A DNA stretch of 64,000 nt. Source: Flavobacterium sp. NRK F7. Lineage in GTDB: Bacteria > Bacteroidota > Bacteroidia > Flavobacteriales > Flavobacteriaceae. Where the stretch lies: assembly GCF_024054195.1 (NCBI RefSeq), contig NZ_JAMXLB010000001.1, positions 2,495,085-2,559,084 of the forward strand, written 5' to 3'. A program made the position numbers and the translations under genes. This document shows, piece by piece, positions 8,635 through 16,962 of the stretch (position 1 is the stretch's first letter; every line of letters starts with the position of its first letter). The notes below the pieces were generated by a model. That model did no database searches. It was given only the letters and a program-made list of their open reading frames with translations, and was not told the origin of the DNA.

Positions 8635-10644
8635 ATGAATTATAAACCAACGTATTTTGCAACATTCATAGTATTACTTTTTGTTTCTATAACAAGAGGT
8701 CAGGTTTTAAATAAATCTTGGAAAGATATTATTCACAAAAGTGAAACGGCATGGTTTAGTACTACTGAAGCAAAAGAAATAGCTGAAAATGTGCTTTTGT
8801 ACCAAAGAGATATTGGGGGTTGGCCCAAAAACATCCAAATGCAACAGAAATTATCTAATGATGAAAAGGAAGCATTACGAGTCCTGAAATCTAGTACTAA
8901 AGAAGTGACTACAGATAATGGAGCAACCATTCAAGAAATGGAGTTTTTGTCTAAAATGTATGAAAGTGTACCCGATAATCGGTACAAAGAAGCCTTTCTT
9001 AAAGGCATAAATTATCTTTTAGAGGCACAATATGAAAATGGGGGTTGGCCTCAGTTTTATCCACTTAAAAAAGGATATTATACGCATATTACTTTTAATG
9101 ATGATTCTATGGTTAACATACTTTCTCTTTTAAAAGAAATTAAAGATAAAACCAATTATTATTCTATAAAACCAAATGAAGAAATCGTTTCTAAGGCTCA
9201 AATTGCTTTTGATAAAGGAATCGACTGTATTTTAAAAACGCAATATATACAAAACGGAGTTTTAACGAGTTGGTGTGCCCAACATGATGAAAATACGTTT
9301 TTACCAGCTAAAGCTAGAGCATATGAATTACCATCACTAAGTGGTCATGAATCTGCTAATATTGTATTATTACTAATGGCTATAGAAAATCCTTCTCCAG
9401 AAATTATACAAGCAATACATGCTGCGGTAGCTTGGTTTGAAAAAGTACAAATAAACAACCTAAGAGAAGAACGAATTTATAATGATGAAGGTAAGGTAAT
9501 TGATAAAAAGCTGATTCATGATGAAAAAGCAAAACCTCTTTGGGCTAGATTTATGGAGTTAGACGATAACAAACCTTTCTTTTGTGATCGAGATGGGATT
9601 AAAAAATACAGTTTAGCAGAAATTGGTCCCGAAAGAAGAAATGGATATGCTTGGTATATTTCCACACCTGAAAAAGTTCTGAAAAAATATCCTAAATGGA
9701 AAGAAAAGCACGGTATTACTGCTATAAAAACACCAACTGAAGATAAGTACTATATGGTTGTTTCCCAAGATGGTAGTGGTGATTATACAAAAATTCAAGA
9801 AGCCATAAATAATGCAAAAGCTTTTCCTTATGAAAAAATTACCATTTTTATTAAAAAGGGGATTTACAACGAAAAAATAAAAATTCACGAATGGAATACG
9901 AATATCCTTTTAATTGGTGAAAGTAAAGAAAAAACCATAATTCGGTACGATGACGCCTTTAACAAAGTAAGCCTAGGAAGAAATAGCACTTTTTATACGT
10001 ATACACTTTTAGTTGAAGCGAATGACATTGTTCTGAAAAATCTTACTATCGAAAATACGGCAGGAGACGTAGGTCAAGCCGTTGCCTTATCGGTTTTTTC
10101 TAATAGAGTAGTGGTTGAAAATTGCATTATTTTAGGAAATCAAGATACGCTGTATGCTTCTGGCATTGGTAAACAATACTATAAAAATTGTTACATTGAA
10201 GGTACCACTGATTTTATTTTTGGAAGTGCAACCGCTTATTTTGAAAATTGTACCATTCATTCAAAAAAAGATTCCTTTATAACAGCTGCTTCCACACCCA
10301 AGGATGCTAATTTTGGTTATGTTTTTAAAAATTGTCATCTCACAGCCTCTACCACAACTTCAAAAGTATATTTAGGCAGGCCTTGGAGAATTTATGCTAA
10401 AACAGTTTTTATTCAATGTACTTTAGAGCAACACATTCTTCCGGAAGGATGGCACAATTGGTCTAAACCAGAAGCCGAAAAAACTACTTTTTATGCCGAA
10501 TTTGAAAATAAAGGAGCTGGTGCACTCTCTTCTAAAAGAGTTTCATGGTCGCATCAATTAACAAAAAAAGAAATGAAAAAGTATAGTTTACAAAATATTT
10601 TAGGAAGTAATGAAAGTCAACCCAATTGGTATGAAACGAAGTAA
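8635..10644 (+). CDS. Bimodular pectate lyase (PL10) - pectinesterase (CE8) fusion
   Basis: One 669-residue secreted protein that can both remove methyl esters and cleave polygalacturonate. The signal peptide ends at ITRGQ. The PL10 domain spans about residues 25-340: GGWPKN, GGWPQFYPL, THITFNDDSMVNIL, LTSWCAQHD and LPSLSGHES. The CE8 domain spans about residues 375-650: DGSGDYTKIQEAI, VGQAVALSV, NQDTLY (Q503, D504), TTDFIFG (D526) and LGRPW (R582), with all CE8 catalytic positions present. There is no T9SS tail. Its stop codon overlaps the start of the next gene, so the two are probably translationally coupled. Confidence 0.93.
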   Translation: MNYKPTYFATFIVLLFVSITRGQVLNKSWKDIIHKSETAWFSTTEAKEIAENVLLYQRDIGGWPKNIQMQQKLSNDEKEALRVLKSSTKEVTTDNGATIQEMEFLSKMYESVPDNRYKEAFLKGINYLLEAQYENGGWPQFYPLKKGYYTHITFNDDSMVNILSLLKEIKDKTNYYSIKPNEEIVSKAQIAFDKGIDCILKTQYIQNGVLTSWCAQHDENTFLPAKARAYELPSLSGHESANIVLLLMAIENPSPEIIQAIHAAVAWFEKVQINNLREERIYNDEGKVIDKKLIHDEKAKPLWARFMELDDNKPFFCDRDGIKKYSLAEIGPERRNGYAWYISTPEKVLKKYPKWKEKHGITAIKTPTEDKYYMVVSQDGSGDYTKIQEAINNAKAFPYEKITIFIKKGIYNEKIKIHEWNTNILLIGESKEKTIIRYDDAFNKVSLGRNSTFYTYTLLVEANDIVLKNLTIENTAGDVGQAVALSVFSNRVVVENCIILGNQDTLYASGIGKQYYKNCYIEGTTDFIFGSATAYFENCTIHSKKDSFITAASTPKDANFGYVFKNCHLTASTTTSKVYLGRPWRIYAKTVFIQCTLEQHILPEGWHNWSKPEAEKTTFYAEFENKGAGALSSKRVSWSHQLTKKEMKKYSLQNILGSNESQPNWYETK

Positions 10645-11395
10645 TTTTATAATAATTATTATCCTATTTCTTGAGAGTTGTTCAAGTTTAAAAACGAATG
10701 ATACGCAATCCATAACTATTTACTTGATTGGTGATTCTACAATGGCCAATAAAAAAAATCCTAATAATAATCCAGAACACGGTTGGGGACAAGTTTTACC
10801 TAATTTTTTTACTGAAAATGTGATTATAAAAAATCATGCTGTTAATGGAAGAAGTTCTAAAAGTTTTAGAGATTTAAAAAATTGGAAACCAGTTCTAGAT
10901 TCCTTGCAGAAGGGAGATTATGTATTCATACAATTTGGTCATAACGATTCAAAAGATACAGATCCAAAACGATATACCAATCCACAAACTTCCTATCGTT
11001 ATAATTTAATGCGTTATGTAGAAGAAGCAAGAGCAAAAGGAGCAATTCCTGTTCTATTTTCATCTATTGCACGAAGAAAATTTAATGCTGAAGGCGTATT
11101 ATTAGATTCTCATGGTAATTACACCTTAATTACGCGTTTAGTTGCTCAAGAAATGAAGGTTCCTTTTATCGATTTACAATATGCAACAGAGCAATTAGAA
11201 GAAACGTATGGGGTTGAAGCATCAAAAAAATTACATCTACATTTTAAAAAAGGTGAAAATGAATATTTCCCTGATGGCATCGAAGATAATACGCATTTGT
11301 CAAAATTAGGAGCTAATGAAGTAGCCAATTTAGCGGTAAAAGAGATTTCAAGAAAAATACCCGAATTAAAAAAATATAATAAACTTAACCAATGA
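10631..11395 (+). CDS. SGNH-hydrolase lipoprotein, rhamnogalacturonan acetylesterase (CE12-like)
   Basis: Removes acetyl groups from rhamnogalacturonan I. SGNH blocks are visible: IYLIGDSTMA (nucleophile Ser), HAVNGRSSKSF (Gly/Asn block), FGHNDSKD, and DNTHLSKLGA (Asp and His of the triad). I chose the ATG at 10631 over the ATG at 10610 because it gives a clean lipoprotein signal (ILFLESC). The gene then overlaps the upstream stop by 14 nt. Product of 254 residues. Last gene of the tight pectin run. Confidence 0.88.
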   Translation: MKRSNFIIIIILFLESCSSLKTNDTQSITIYLIGDSTMANKKNPNNNPEHGWGQVLPNFFTENVIIKNHAVNGRSSKSFRDLKNWKPVLDSLQKGDYVFIQFGHNDSKDTDPKRYTNPQTSYRYNLMRYVEEARAKGAIPVLFSSIARRKFNAEGVLLDSHGNYTLITRLVAQEMKVPFIDLQYATEQLEETYGVEASKKLHLHFKKGENEYFPDGIEDNTHLSKLGANEVANLAVKEISRKIPELKKYNKLNQ

Positions 11396-11719
11396 GAATT
11401 GGTTGTAAAATAGTACTTTTTCTTTGTATACAGAAGAATACTCTTGGTTTTGTAGTTGGAAATACAAGCAGTAATTTCCATTGGTTTACTACAAACATAA
11501 ATTAGTTATATACCTATGATTTTTAAGATTATATATTTTTTAAATAAAAAAGTAATCGATTACGAAAATAAATTACTGCCTATTAAACCTTATAAATTTA
11601 AACTTTAAATGAAAGGTTATGAACCAAATTCAAAATTGCAAAGCAAGAAGTAGTATACCTTTAAGTTATTTCAATTTTAAGGTAAAAACAGTAATTAACA
11701 ATTCAAACAAACACAAATC
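11396..11719. other. 324-nt intergenic region between two pectin transcription units
   Basis: No convincing gene here. It holds a two-part hairpin at 11449-11495: the outer arms TTTGTAGT and ACTACAAA, and the inner arms TGGAAAT and ATTTCCA, pair perfectly. No T-run follows. It also holds the perfect palindrome at 11552-11563. A 14-codon reading frame from the ATG at 11609 has no supporting feature. The rest is A/T-rich leader sequence before the PL9 gene. Confidence 0.5.
11552..11563. promoter_or_regulatory. Perfect 12-bp palindrome, candidate LacI-family operator (copy 2)
   Basis: GTAATCGATTAC is its own reverse complement, with a central CG as in LacI-family operators. The neighbouring 17 bases match the copy at 4611-4627 at 16 positions. 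It lies 156 nt before the PL9 start codon. The function is inferred. Confidence 0.5.
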
Positions 11720-13858
11720 ATGAAAAAAAACATCTTATTCATACTTGTATTATTCAATATAAGTATGGCAAATTCCTGGGCAACAAATTATTATGTTGCA
11801 ACTAATGGTAACGATTCTAATTCAGGTACTTCAACCAATAGTCCATTCCAGACTTTATCCAAAGCCATCAATCAAGCGACAGGAGGCGATACCATTTATG
11901 TTAGAGGAGGCAATCACAATTACAGCAGCACTATAGTGATTACTAAAAATGGTTCGTCAAGTGCAAAAATTAATGTTTTTGCATACAATAATGAAATACC
12001 CATATTAAATTTCAGTATGAGTGAAGGTGCTTCCAATAGAGGTATTGTATTAGATGGTGATTATTGGCATTGGAAAGGCATTACTATTCAAGGTGCTGGT
12101 GATAATGGTATGCTTTTATCGGGTAATAATAATACTATCGAAAATTGTATTTTTAGAAACAATAAAGATACTGGTCTACAATTAAGTAGATATAGTACTA
12201 GTGCAAATAGTATCAGTCAATGGCCTACAAACAATTTAATTTTCGGCTGTGAATCGTATGATAATAAAGACAGTGGAAATGAAAATGCCGATGGATTTGC
12301 AGCGAAACTAACTTGTGGAACGGGAAATATCTTTAGAAACTGTGTGGCTCATCATAATATTGACGATGGTTGGGATTTATATACCAAAAGTGATACTGGA
12401 CCAATTGGTGTAATTGTATTAGAAGGATGTATTGCGCATCATAACGGTACCCTTACTACTGGAGGTACTTCAGGAGGTGGTGATAAAAATGGCTATAAAT
12501 TAGGATCATCGGCACATCAAATCAATCATATTGTAAGAAGATGTATTGCTTTTAATAATGGAAAACATGGTTTTACAGACAATGGTAACATTGGTGCCAT
12601 AGAATTTACCAATAATACATCTTACAATAATGAAGGTTATAATTGGCATACTAGAGACGGTGCAAGCCATGTTTTTAAAAATAATCTATCTTTTGATAAT
12701 GCCACTAATGATCGAATTAGAGGAAATAGTACAGCACCGAATTCTTTTATTGGTGCAACGGGTGGCTTTGTGGTAACTAGTTCAGATTTTGTGACTTTAA
12801 CAATGGGTTCCAATGCGAATCCTACAGGAAATGGTTTTCTTAATTTAAATGTAAGTAGCGATTTAATTGATGCAGGTGTAACTTCAACAGGAATTACGTA
12901 TACAGGTTCTAAACCCGATTTAGGTGCTATCGAATCTGGAACGACAAGTGGAGGAGGAGGAACAGCCGAAATTTTATTAACAGCAGCTGGAGGTAATGGT
13001 TCCATTAATTTAAATTGGAGCATTTCAAATCTTACCATAACAGGTTTAGAGATCTATAGAGACACTGATTCCAATCCAAGTGGAAGAGTACGTATTGCGC
13101 AAGTGGCAACAACAACAAGAAATTACACCGATAGCAATGTAAGTAATGGAACTACCTATTATTATTGGATAAAAGCCAATGCAAGTATCAATTCAAATGT
13201 GGCTTCTGCAACTCCAACCGGTTCTAATGGAGGCGGTTCTACAAGTAATCAAATTCATAATTTTACCGTATCAGAAAAAAATAGTTCTTTTTATACCATT
13301 TCTGGAAATATGAATGCAACTGATGGTTTCGTAAATTATAACGGACTCAACTTAACGCGAAGATTAAAAATTGAATCGAGTACTTCAATTGTTTTTAGTA
13401 CAACGGTTTCTGCTACTTTAACATTAGTATTTGATAGTAATTTTACAGGAAATATAAAAGTTGATAATGTTTCTTATGCGGCTAGCTCAGGAATTGCAAC
13501 TATAAGTATAGCAAGTGGTTCACATACTATAACAAAAGATAATGTAGCTAATTTATATTATATGAGTACAACTTATAACTCCAATCGAATGACTAATGAA
13601 GTAGAAAAAGAAATTATAAATGAAGCAGATATTGTAATTTATCCAAATCCAGCACAAGATGATTTACAAATAAAACTTCCAAATAAATATTCAAATGGAA
13701 CTATTACAGTAATAGATTTGACGGGAAAAGAAATACTCAAAGGATCTATTGAAAACAACCAAAATAGAGTAGATATTAGTCATTTAAAATCTGGAATCTA
13801 TATTCTCAAAATTAATAGTACTACTGGTTCTTATACCAAACCATTTATCAAAGAATAA
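11720..13858 (+). CDS. Secreted pectate lyase, polysaccharide lyase family 9, with Fn3 and T9SS domains
   Basis: Cleaves polygalacturonate outside the cell. The 712-residue protein has a signal peptide (to about residue 22) and a PL9 parallel beta helix to about residue 400. NADGFAAKLTCG (D191) and NIDDGWDLYTK (D215, D216, D219) match the four calcium-binding Asp residues of Pel9A. K260 in NGYKLG is the likely catalytic Lys. A fibronectin III domain follows (about 415-500), then a beta-sandwich module (about 515-620) and a T9SS sorting domain (about 640-712, ending PFIKE). It forms its own transcription unit, with a palindrome upstream and a terminator downstream. Related PL9 enzymes include both endo- and exo-acting forms; which applies here is unknown. 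Confidence 0.92.
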   Translation: MKKNILFILVLFNISMANSWATNYYVATNGNDSNSGTSTNSPFQTLSKAINQATGGDTIYVRGGNHNYSSTIVITKNGSSSAKINVFAYNNEIPILNFSMSEGASNRGIVLDGDYWHWKGITIQGAGDNGMLLSGNNNTIENCIFRNNKDTGLQLSRYSTSANSISQWPTNNLIFGCESYDNKDSGNENADGFAAKLTCGTGNIFRNCVAHHNIDDGWDLYTKSDTGPIGVIVLEGCIAHHNGTLTTGGTSGGGDKNGYKLGSSAHQINHIVRRCIAFNNGKHGFTDNGNIGAIEFTNNTSYNNEGYNWHTRDGASHVFKNNLSFDNATNDRIRGNSTAPNSFIGATGGFVVTSSDFVTLTMGSNANPTGNGFLNLNVSSDLIDAGVTSTGITYTGSKPDLGAIESGTTSGGGGTAEILLTAAGGNGSINLNWSISNLTITGLEIYRDTDSNPSGRVRIAQVATTTRNYTDSNVSNGTTYYYWIKANASINSNVASATPTGSNGGGSTSNQIHNFTVSEKNSSFYTISGNMNATDGFVNYNGLNLTRRLKIESSTSIVFSTTVSATLTLVFDSNFTGNIKVDNVSYAASSGIATISIASGSHTITKDNVANLYYMSTTYNSNRMTNEVEKEIINEADIVIYPNPAQDDLQIKLPNKYSNGTITVIDLTGKEILKGSIENNQNRVDISHLKSGIYILKINSTTGSYTKPFIKE

Positions 13859-13869
13859 GTAACTAAAAG

Positions 13870-13895
13870 CCCGATAGTAAAATATCGGGTTTGCT
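13870..13895 (+). terminator. Rho-independent terminator after the PL9 gene
   Basis: Arms CCCGATA and TATCGGG pair perfectly around a 6-nt loop (13870-13889), followed by a T-rich tail. It closes the pectin region. Confidence 0.75.
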
Positions 13896-13995
13896 TTTTC
13901 AAAAAAACTAGGATTATAAAGTTGAACTCTACAATTAAGTCAAATTTTTTCAAAAATTAATAGATTTTTAACAGCAAATGTAAGATAGTTAACAT

Positions 13996-14023
13996 TTGTT
14001 CCTTTATATCATTAGTAATTTTG
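13996..14023 (+). promoter_or_regulatory. Promoter of msrA-msrB
   Basis: TTG at 13996-13998 and TAATTTTG at 14016-14023 are 17 nt apart, matching the Bacteroidota TTG/TAnnTTTG promoter. Transcription would start near 14030, which rules out the in-frame TTG at 13996 as the start codon of msrA. Confidence 0.65.
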
Positions 14024-14043
14024 TAATAACAATAAAATTAGTA

Positions 14044-14730
14044 ATGAAAATGAAACATATAAAAATTTTAAGTCTAATTCTCATCGGTTTAATCACCTTA
14101 AATTGTGAATCTAAAAATTCAAAAAATAATACAGAAGACATTCAAGAACTACAAAATGTCTCAAAAGTTCAAATAACAAAAGAAGACCCAAATCTAGATC
14201 AATATGAAACGGCTTATTTTGCATCGGGTTGTTTTTGGTGTGTGGAAGCTATTTTTGAAAGTGTAAAAGGAGTTCAAGAAGTAGTTTCTGGTTATAGTGG
14301 TGGTAATCAACCCAATCCAAATTATGAAAAGGTGAGTAGTGGTACCACCGATTATGCGGAAGCGGTAAAAATATATTATGACCCAAAAGTAATTTCCTTC
14401 AATGATTTAGTAATCATCTTTTTTGGTTCCCATGATCCAACCACTTTAAATCAACAAGGTCCAGATACAGGTACTCAATATCGATCAATAGCATTTTATA
14501 AAAATGATGCTGAAAAAGAAATCATTCAGAACTACATCAATCTATTGAAAAAGGAAAAACGTTTTGATAAACCCATTACGACAGAAGTAAAAAAGTTTAC
14601 CAAATTTTATCCTGCGGAAGCGTATCATCAAAATTATGAATCTTTACATCCAGATAATTCGTATATACAAAATGTATCCATCCCTAGAATCAAAAAATTT
14701 AAAAATAAATTTCCAAACTATTTAAAATAA
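14044..14730 (+). CDS. msrA: Peptide methionine-S-sulfoxide reductase MsrA, lipoprotein
   Basis: Reduces the S epimer of methionine sulfoxide in oxidised proteins. ASGCFWCVEAIFE carries the catalytic Cys (C63). YSGGNQPNPNYEKVSSG, YDP and FGSHDPTTLNQQGPDTGTQY follow in the family order. A lipoprotein signal (LITLNC) places it outside the cytoplasm. The start is the ATG at 14044, downstream of a clear promoter. MsrB follows after 7 nt, so the pair is an operon for repair of oxidised envelope proteins. Confidence 0.95.
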   Translation: MKMKHIKILSLILIGLITLNCESKNSKNNTEDIQELQNVSKVQITKEDPNLDQYETAYFASGCFWCVEAIFESVKGVQEVVSGYSGGNQPNPNYEKVSSGTTDYAEAVKIYYDPKVISFNDLVIIFFGSHDPTTLNQQGPDTGTQYRSIAFYKNDAEKEIIQNYINLLKKEKRFDKPITTEVKKFTKFYPAEAYHQNYESLHPDNSYIQNVSIPRIKKFKNKFPNYLK

Positions 14731-14737
14731 AAATATT

Positions 14738-15241
14738 ATGAAAACTATTAAATATCAGTTTTTTAACATCTTACTGGTTAGTGTTTTGACCATTTCATCA
14801 TTATCGTGCCAAGAGAAGAAAACAAATGCAAAAACAACTGCACAGAAATACCCAGAAGCTTTAAGTAAAAACGAATGGAAAACTAAATTAAGTCCGAACA
14901 CTTATTATATAATGGTTGAACAAGGAACAGAACCTGCATTTGACAATGCATATTATAACAATCATAAAAAAGGAATTTATGTAAGTGCTGCAACTGGAAA
15001 ACCATTATTTAGTTCTGAGGATAAATTCGATTCAGGTACCGGTTGGCCATCCTTTACAAAACCTATAAACAAAGATGCAGTTGTTTGGGTAAAAGATAAT
15101 AGTTATGGTATGACACGTGATGAAGTTGTAGAAAAAGCTACTGGTTTACATTTAGGTCATGTATTTAATGATGGGCCAGAACCAACAGGTTTAAGATATT
15201 GCATCAATTCAGCTGCATTAAAGTTTATTGAAGAAAAATAA
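14738..15241 (+). CDS. msrB: Peptide methionine-R-sulfoxide reductase MsrB, lipoprotein
   Basis: Reduces the R epimer of methionine sulfoxide. The 167-residue protein has a lipobox (ISSLSC). The MsrB core is GTEPAFDNAYYNNHKKGIYV, DSGTGWPSF, THLHLGHVFNDG-like (here GLHLGHVFNDG) and RYCINS with catalytic C155. The two CxxC zinc motifs of the E. coli type are absent (YVSAATGKPLF where the first would be), so it belongs to the zinc-free class. It pairs with the upstream MsrA lipoprotein. Confidence 0.94.
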   Translation: MKTIKYQFFNILLVSVLTISSLSCQEKKTNAKTTAQKYPEALSKNEWKTKLSPNTYYIMVEQGTEPAFDNAYYNNHKKGIYVSAATGKPLFSSEDKFDSGTGWPSFTKPINKDAVVWVKDNSYGMTRDEVVEKATGLHLGHVFNDGPEPTGLRYCINSAALKFIEEK

Positions 15242-15248
15242 GTAAAAG

Positions 15249-15285
15249 AGTGAGAAACTTTCTCATTCAATTATTTTCTATTTTA
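15249..15285. terminator. Weak hairpin between convergent genes
   Basis: TGAGAAA and TTTCTCA pair with almost no loop near 15251-15265, followed by a T-rich stretch. It may end msrB transcription. Confidence 0.35.
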
Positions 15286-15348
15286 CATAATGTATATTAT
15301 AATTCAATTTATATATATACCTAAAACAGTATACAATTTGCTAAAAAA

Positions 15349-16296
15349 CTATTGAATGATTAATTTATCAGAATAAACGGCTGTTTCAGTTTGTATTTGG
15401 AAGAAATAAATCCCTTTAGAAAGATGATTGGTAGTATATATTTTAGAGGACATATTTTTTTTGTCGATTAATTTACCAGAAAAATCATATACTGAAAATA
15501 CGAATGTATTAGAATTTATATGGATGTTTAAAATTTGATTTTCTCGGATTGGATTTGGGTATACTTGTACGTTAAAATTTAATTCAACAGTTGCAATGTC
15601 TAACGAATTACAATTTCCTGAATAATTTGCAGTAGCATCTTTTAACCAACTTGCATAATTTCCAACACCAGCAGTAGCATTTGTACCATTATCAACTTCA
15701 ATACAAGTTAATAATGGATTATTTGTTGCATTAAAAGTATTCAAAATAGTGTTTGTACCATTTTTAACAAATAATGAGTTCAACGCATTATAAGCCACAT
15801 TTAAACTGGTTAATTGTGTATTTGAATTTAAATTTAAATCTGTTATTTGATTTCCTAGAATATTTAAATACTGTAAATTTGGTAAACTACTTACATCTAA
15901 ACTCGTTAAAGCATTATTAGATACATCTAAAAAAGCAATAATTGATGCATCGGAAAAAGTAATACTTGTTAGATTCATATTGGTTAGACTAACATCATAT
16001 AGTATTGGATTTCCGCTTAAATCTATAGTTGTAATCGGATTATTATCTATGTAAAGTGCTTCTATTGAAGTAAAATCTTGTAAACCTGTTAAATCTGAAA
16101 TATTATAATTACTTAAAATATTCAAATCTTCTAATCCAGAAATATTATCTGTAGGCACATAATTATCCAATGGGCCAAAATCTACAGATAAATCTATCAA
16201 TAATTGTTCAAAACCATCATCTGGTATATAGGTGTTTTGAGAATAAATAATATGGGAAAATAGCAGTGAAATTAATAAAAAGTAATGCTGCTTCAT
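15349..16296 (-). CDS. Secreted leucine-rich-repeat protein, T9SS cargo
   Basis: The 315-residue protein has a signal peptide (LFSHIIYSQ) and about six leucine-rich repeats of roughly 21 residues with the pattern LTSLDVSSLPNLQYLNILGN, capped by a Cys-containing segment (LLTCIEVDN to SGNC). A T9SS type A sorting domain follows (VYPNPIRENQ, VYDFSGKLIDKK, GIYFFQI, KLIIQ). The start is set at 16296. An upstream in-frame ATG at 16341 lies in the promoter. Such proteins are usually surface-exposed binding or adhesion proteins; the ligand is unknown. Confidence 0.85.
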   Translation of the reverse strand: MKQHYFLLISLLFSHIIYSQNTYIPDDGFEQLLIDLSVDFGPLDNYVPTDNISGLEDLNILSNYNISDLTGLQDFTSIEALYIDNNPITTIDLSGNPILYDVSLTNMNLTSITFSDASIIAFLDVSNNALTSLDVSSLPNLQYLNILGNQITDLNLNSNTQLTSLNVAYNALNSLFVKNGTNTILNTFNATNNPLLTCIEVDNGTNATAGVGNYASWLKDATANYSGNCNSLDIATVELNFNVQVYPNPIRENQILNIHINSNTFVFSVYDFSGKLIDKKNMSSKIYTTNHLSKGIYFFQIQTETAVYSDKLIIQ

Positions 16297-16319
16297 AAAT
16301 TTATAATTAAAATTATTAA

Positions 16320-16348
16320 CAAATTTATAAAAAAGTTTCAAAAAACAA
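16320..16348 (-). promoter_or_regulatory. Promoter of the leucine-rich-repeat gene
   Basis: On the minus strand TTG (16346-16348) and TAAATTTG (16320-16327) are 18 nt apart, a near-ideal Bacteroidota promoter. Transcription would begin near 16313, consistent with the start codon at 16296. Confidence 0.65.
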
Positions 16349-16375
16349 TACTTTTATAGAAAAAACCCCCATAAA

Positions 16376-16391
16376 CAGGTGTTTTTACCTG
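16376..16391. promoter_or_regulatory. Inverted repeat between divergent promoters
   Basis: CAGGTGTTTTTACCTG: 5-bp arms around a 6-nt spacer. It lies between the divergent promoters of the leucine-rich-repeat gene and the gene at 16485. It could be an operator, but only one copy is seen. Confidence 0.25.
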
Positions 16392-16431
16392 ATAAAAAAT
16401 ACCTATGCATTTAAAATTACAAAATAAAAAA

Positions 16432-16462
16432 TTGTATACCATTGAATAAAATCTTAGATTTG
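16432..16462 (+). promoter_or_regulatory. Promoter of the gene at 16485
   Basis: TTG (16432-16434) and TAGATTTG (16455-16462) are separated by 20 nt, matching the Bacteroidota consensus. The start codon follows 22 nt later. Confidence 0.6.
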
Positions 16463-16484
16463 CGTCCCTTTAACTATTACGTCT

Positions 16485-16850
16485 ATGGAAAATAAATATG
16501 CACAAAAATTGATTGAGAAAATTCAAAAAGAAGTTTTACAAAACAAATTTGATTTGGACTCAATTATTACCGATTTAAAAAAGATTAGGGAATATTCTCT
16601 AGAAGAACAAAACCCTGTGGTTACTAAAGCTTTACGTTTAGCTTATGAACATTTAGAAGCAAATAATGCATTTTTAATTGGAATTCCAGATGATGAACCA
16701 ATACATGAAGAAAATCAAACGGAACAAAATGTATCTGAAGAAAATGATATTGAAAGTTTTGAATATTTCTTATCTCTTTTACATGATTTATCTAAAAAGA
16801 ATAATTTATTAGATTTAAGAGAATATAATAAAGCGTTTATTGCCTTTTAA
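16485..16850 (+). CDS. Small acidic protein of unknown function
   Basis: I do not recognise a family. The product is 121 residues, without signal peptide or membrane segment. It is mostly helical by composition, with a very acidic middle (IPDDEPIHEENQTEQN). It has a good promoter upstream and a strong terminator downstream, so it is a single-gene unit and likely real and cytoplasmic. Confidence 0.75.
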   Translation: MENKYAQKLIEKIQKEVLQNKFDLDSIITDLKKIREYSLEEQNPVVTKALRLAYEHLEANNAFLIGIPDDEPIHEENQTEQNVSEENDIESFEYFLSLLHDLSKKNNLLDLREYNKAFIAF

Positions 16851-16870
16851 TAAAACTCAAAAAATTACTA

Positions 16871-16899
16871 AAAGAGTTCATGATGAGCTCTTTTTTTTT
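16871..16899 (+). terminator. Rho-independent terminator
   Basis: A 10-bp stem AAAGAGTTCA/TGAGCTCTTT (one G-T pair) with a 3-nt loop is followed by a run of T. It ends the transcript from the gene at 16485. Confidence 0.8.
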
Positions 16900-16935
16900 A
16901 TCTATATTTTAACAGAAAAACCTTAAAAATCTTAG

Positions 16936-16943
16936 TAAATTTG
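16936..16943 (+). promoter_or_regulatory. Promoter -7 box before the VTT-domain gene
   Basis: TAAATTTG matches TAnnTTTG and lies 19 nt before the start codon. No clear upstream TTG is seen. Confidence 0.4.
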
Positions 16944-16962
16944 CATTCCTAAATCTATTTTT

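Noticed and set aside
11609..11653. 14-codon frame upstream of the PL9 gene as a leader peptide
   Set aside because: No codon enrichment, no hairpin behind it and no known leader type; chance frame in A/T-rich sequence.
11661..11683. TTTAAG motifs upstream of the PL9 gene as further response-regulator sites
   Set aside because: The two TTAAG-like words are not spaced by 11 bp and no -7 box lies 21 nt away, unlike the sites at 42600 and 37493.
12637..13038. 133-codon open frame on the minus strand inside the PL9 gene
   Set aside because: It lies fully within a clear gene on the other strand, has low-complexity Pro/Val/Leu-rich content and no signal or family motif.
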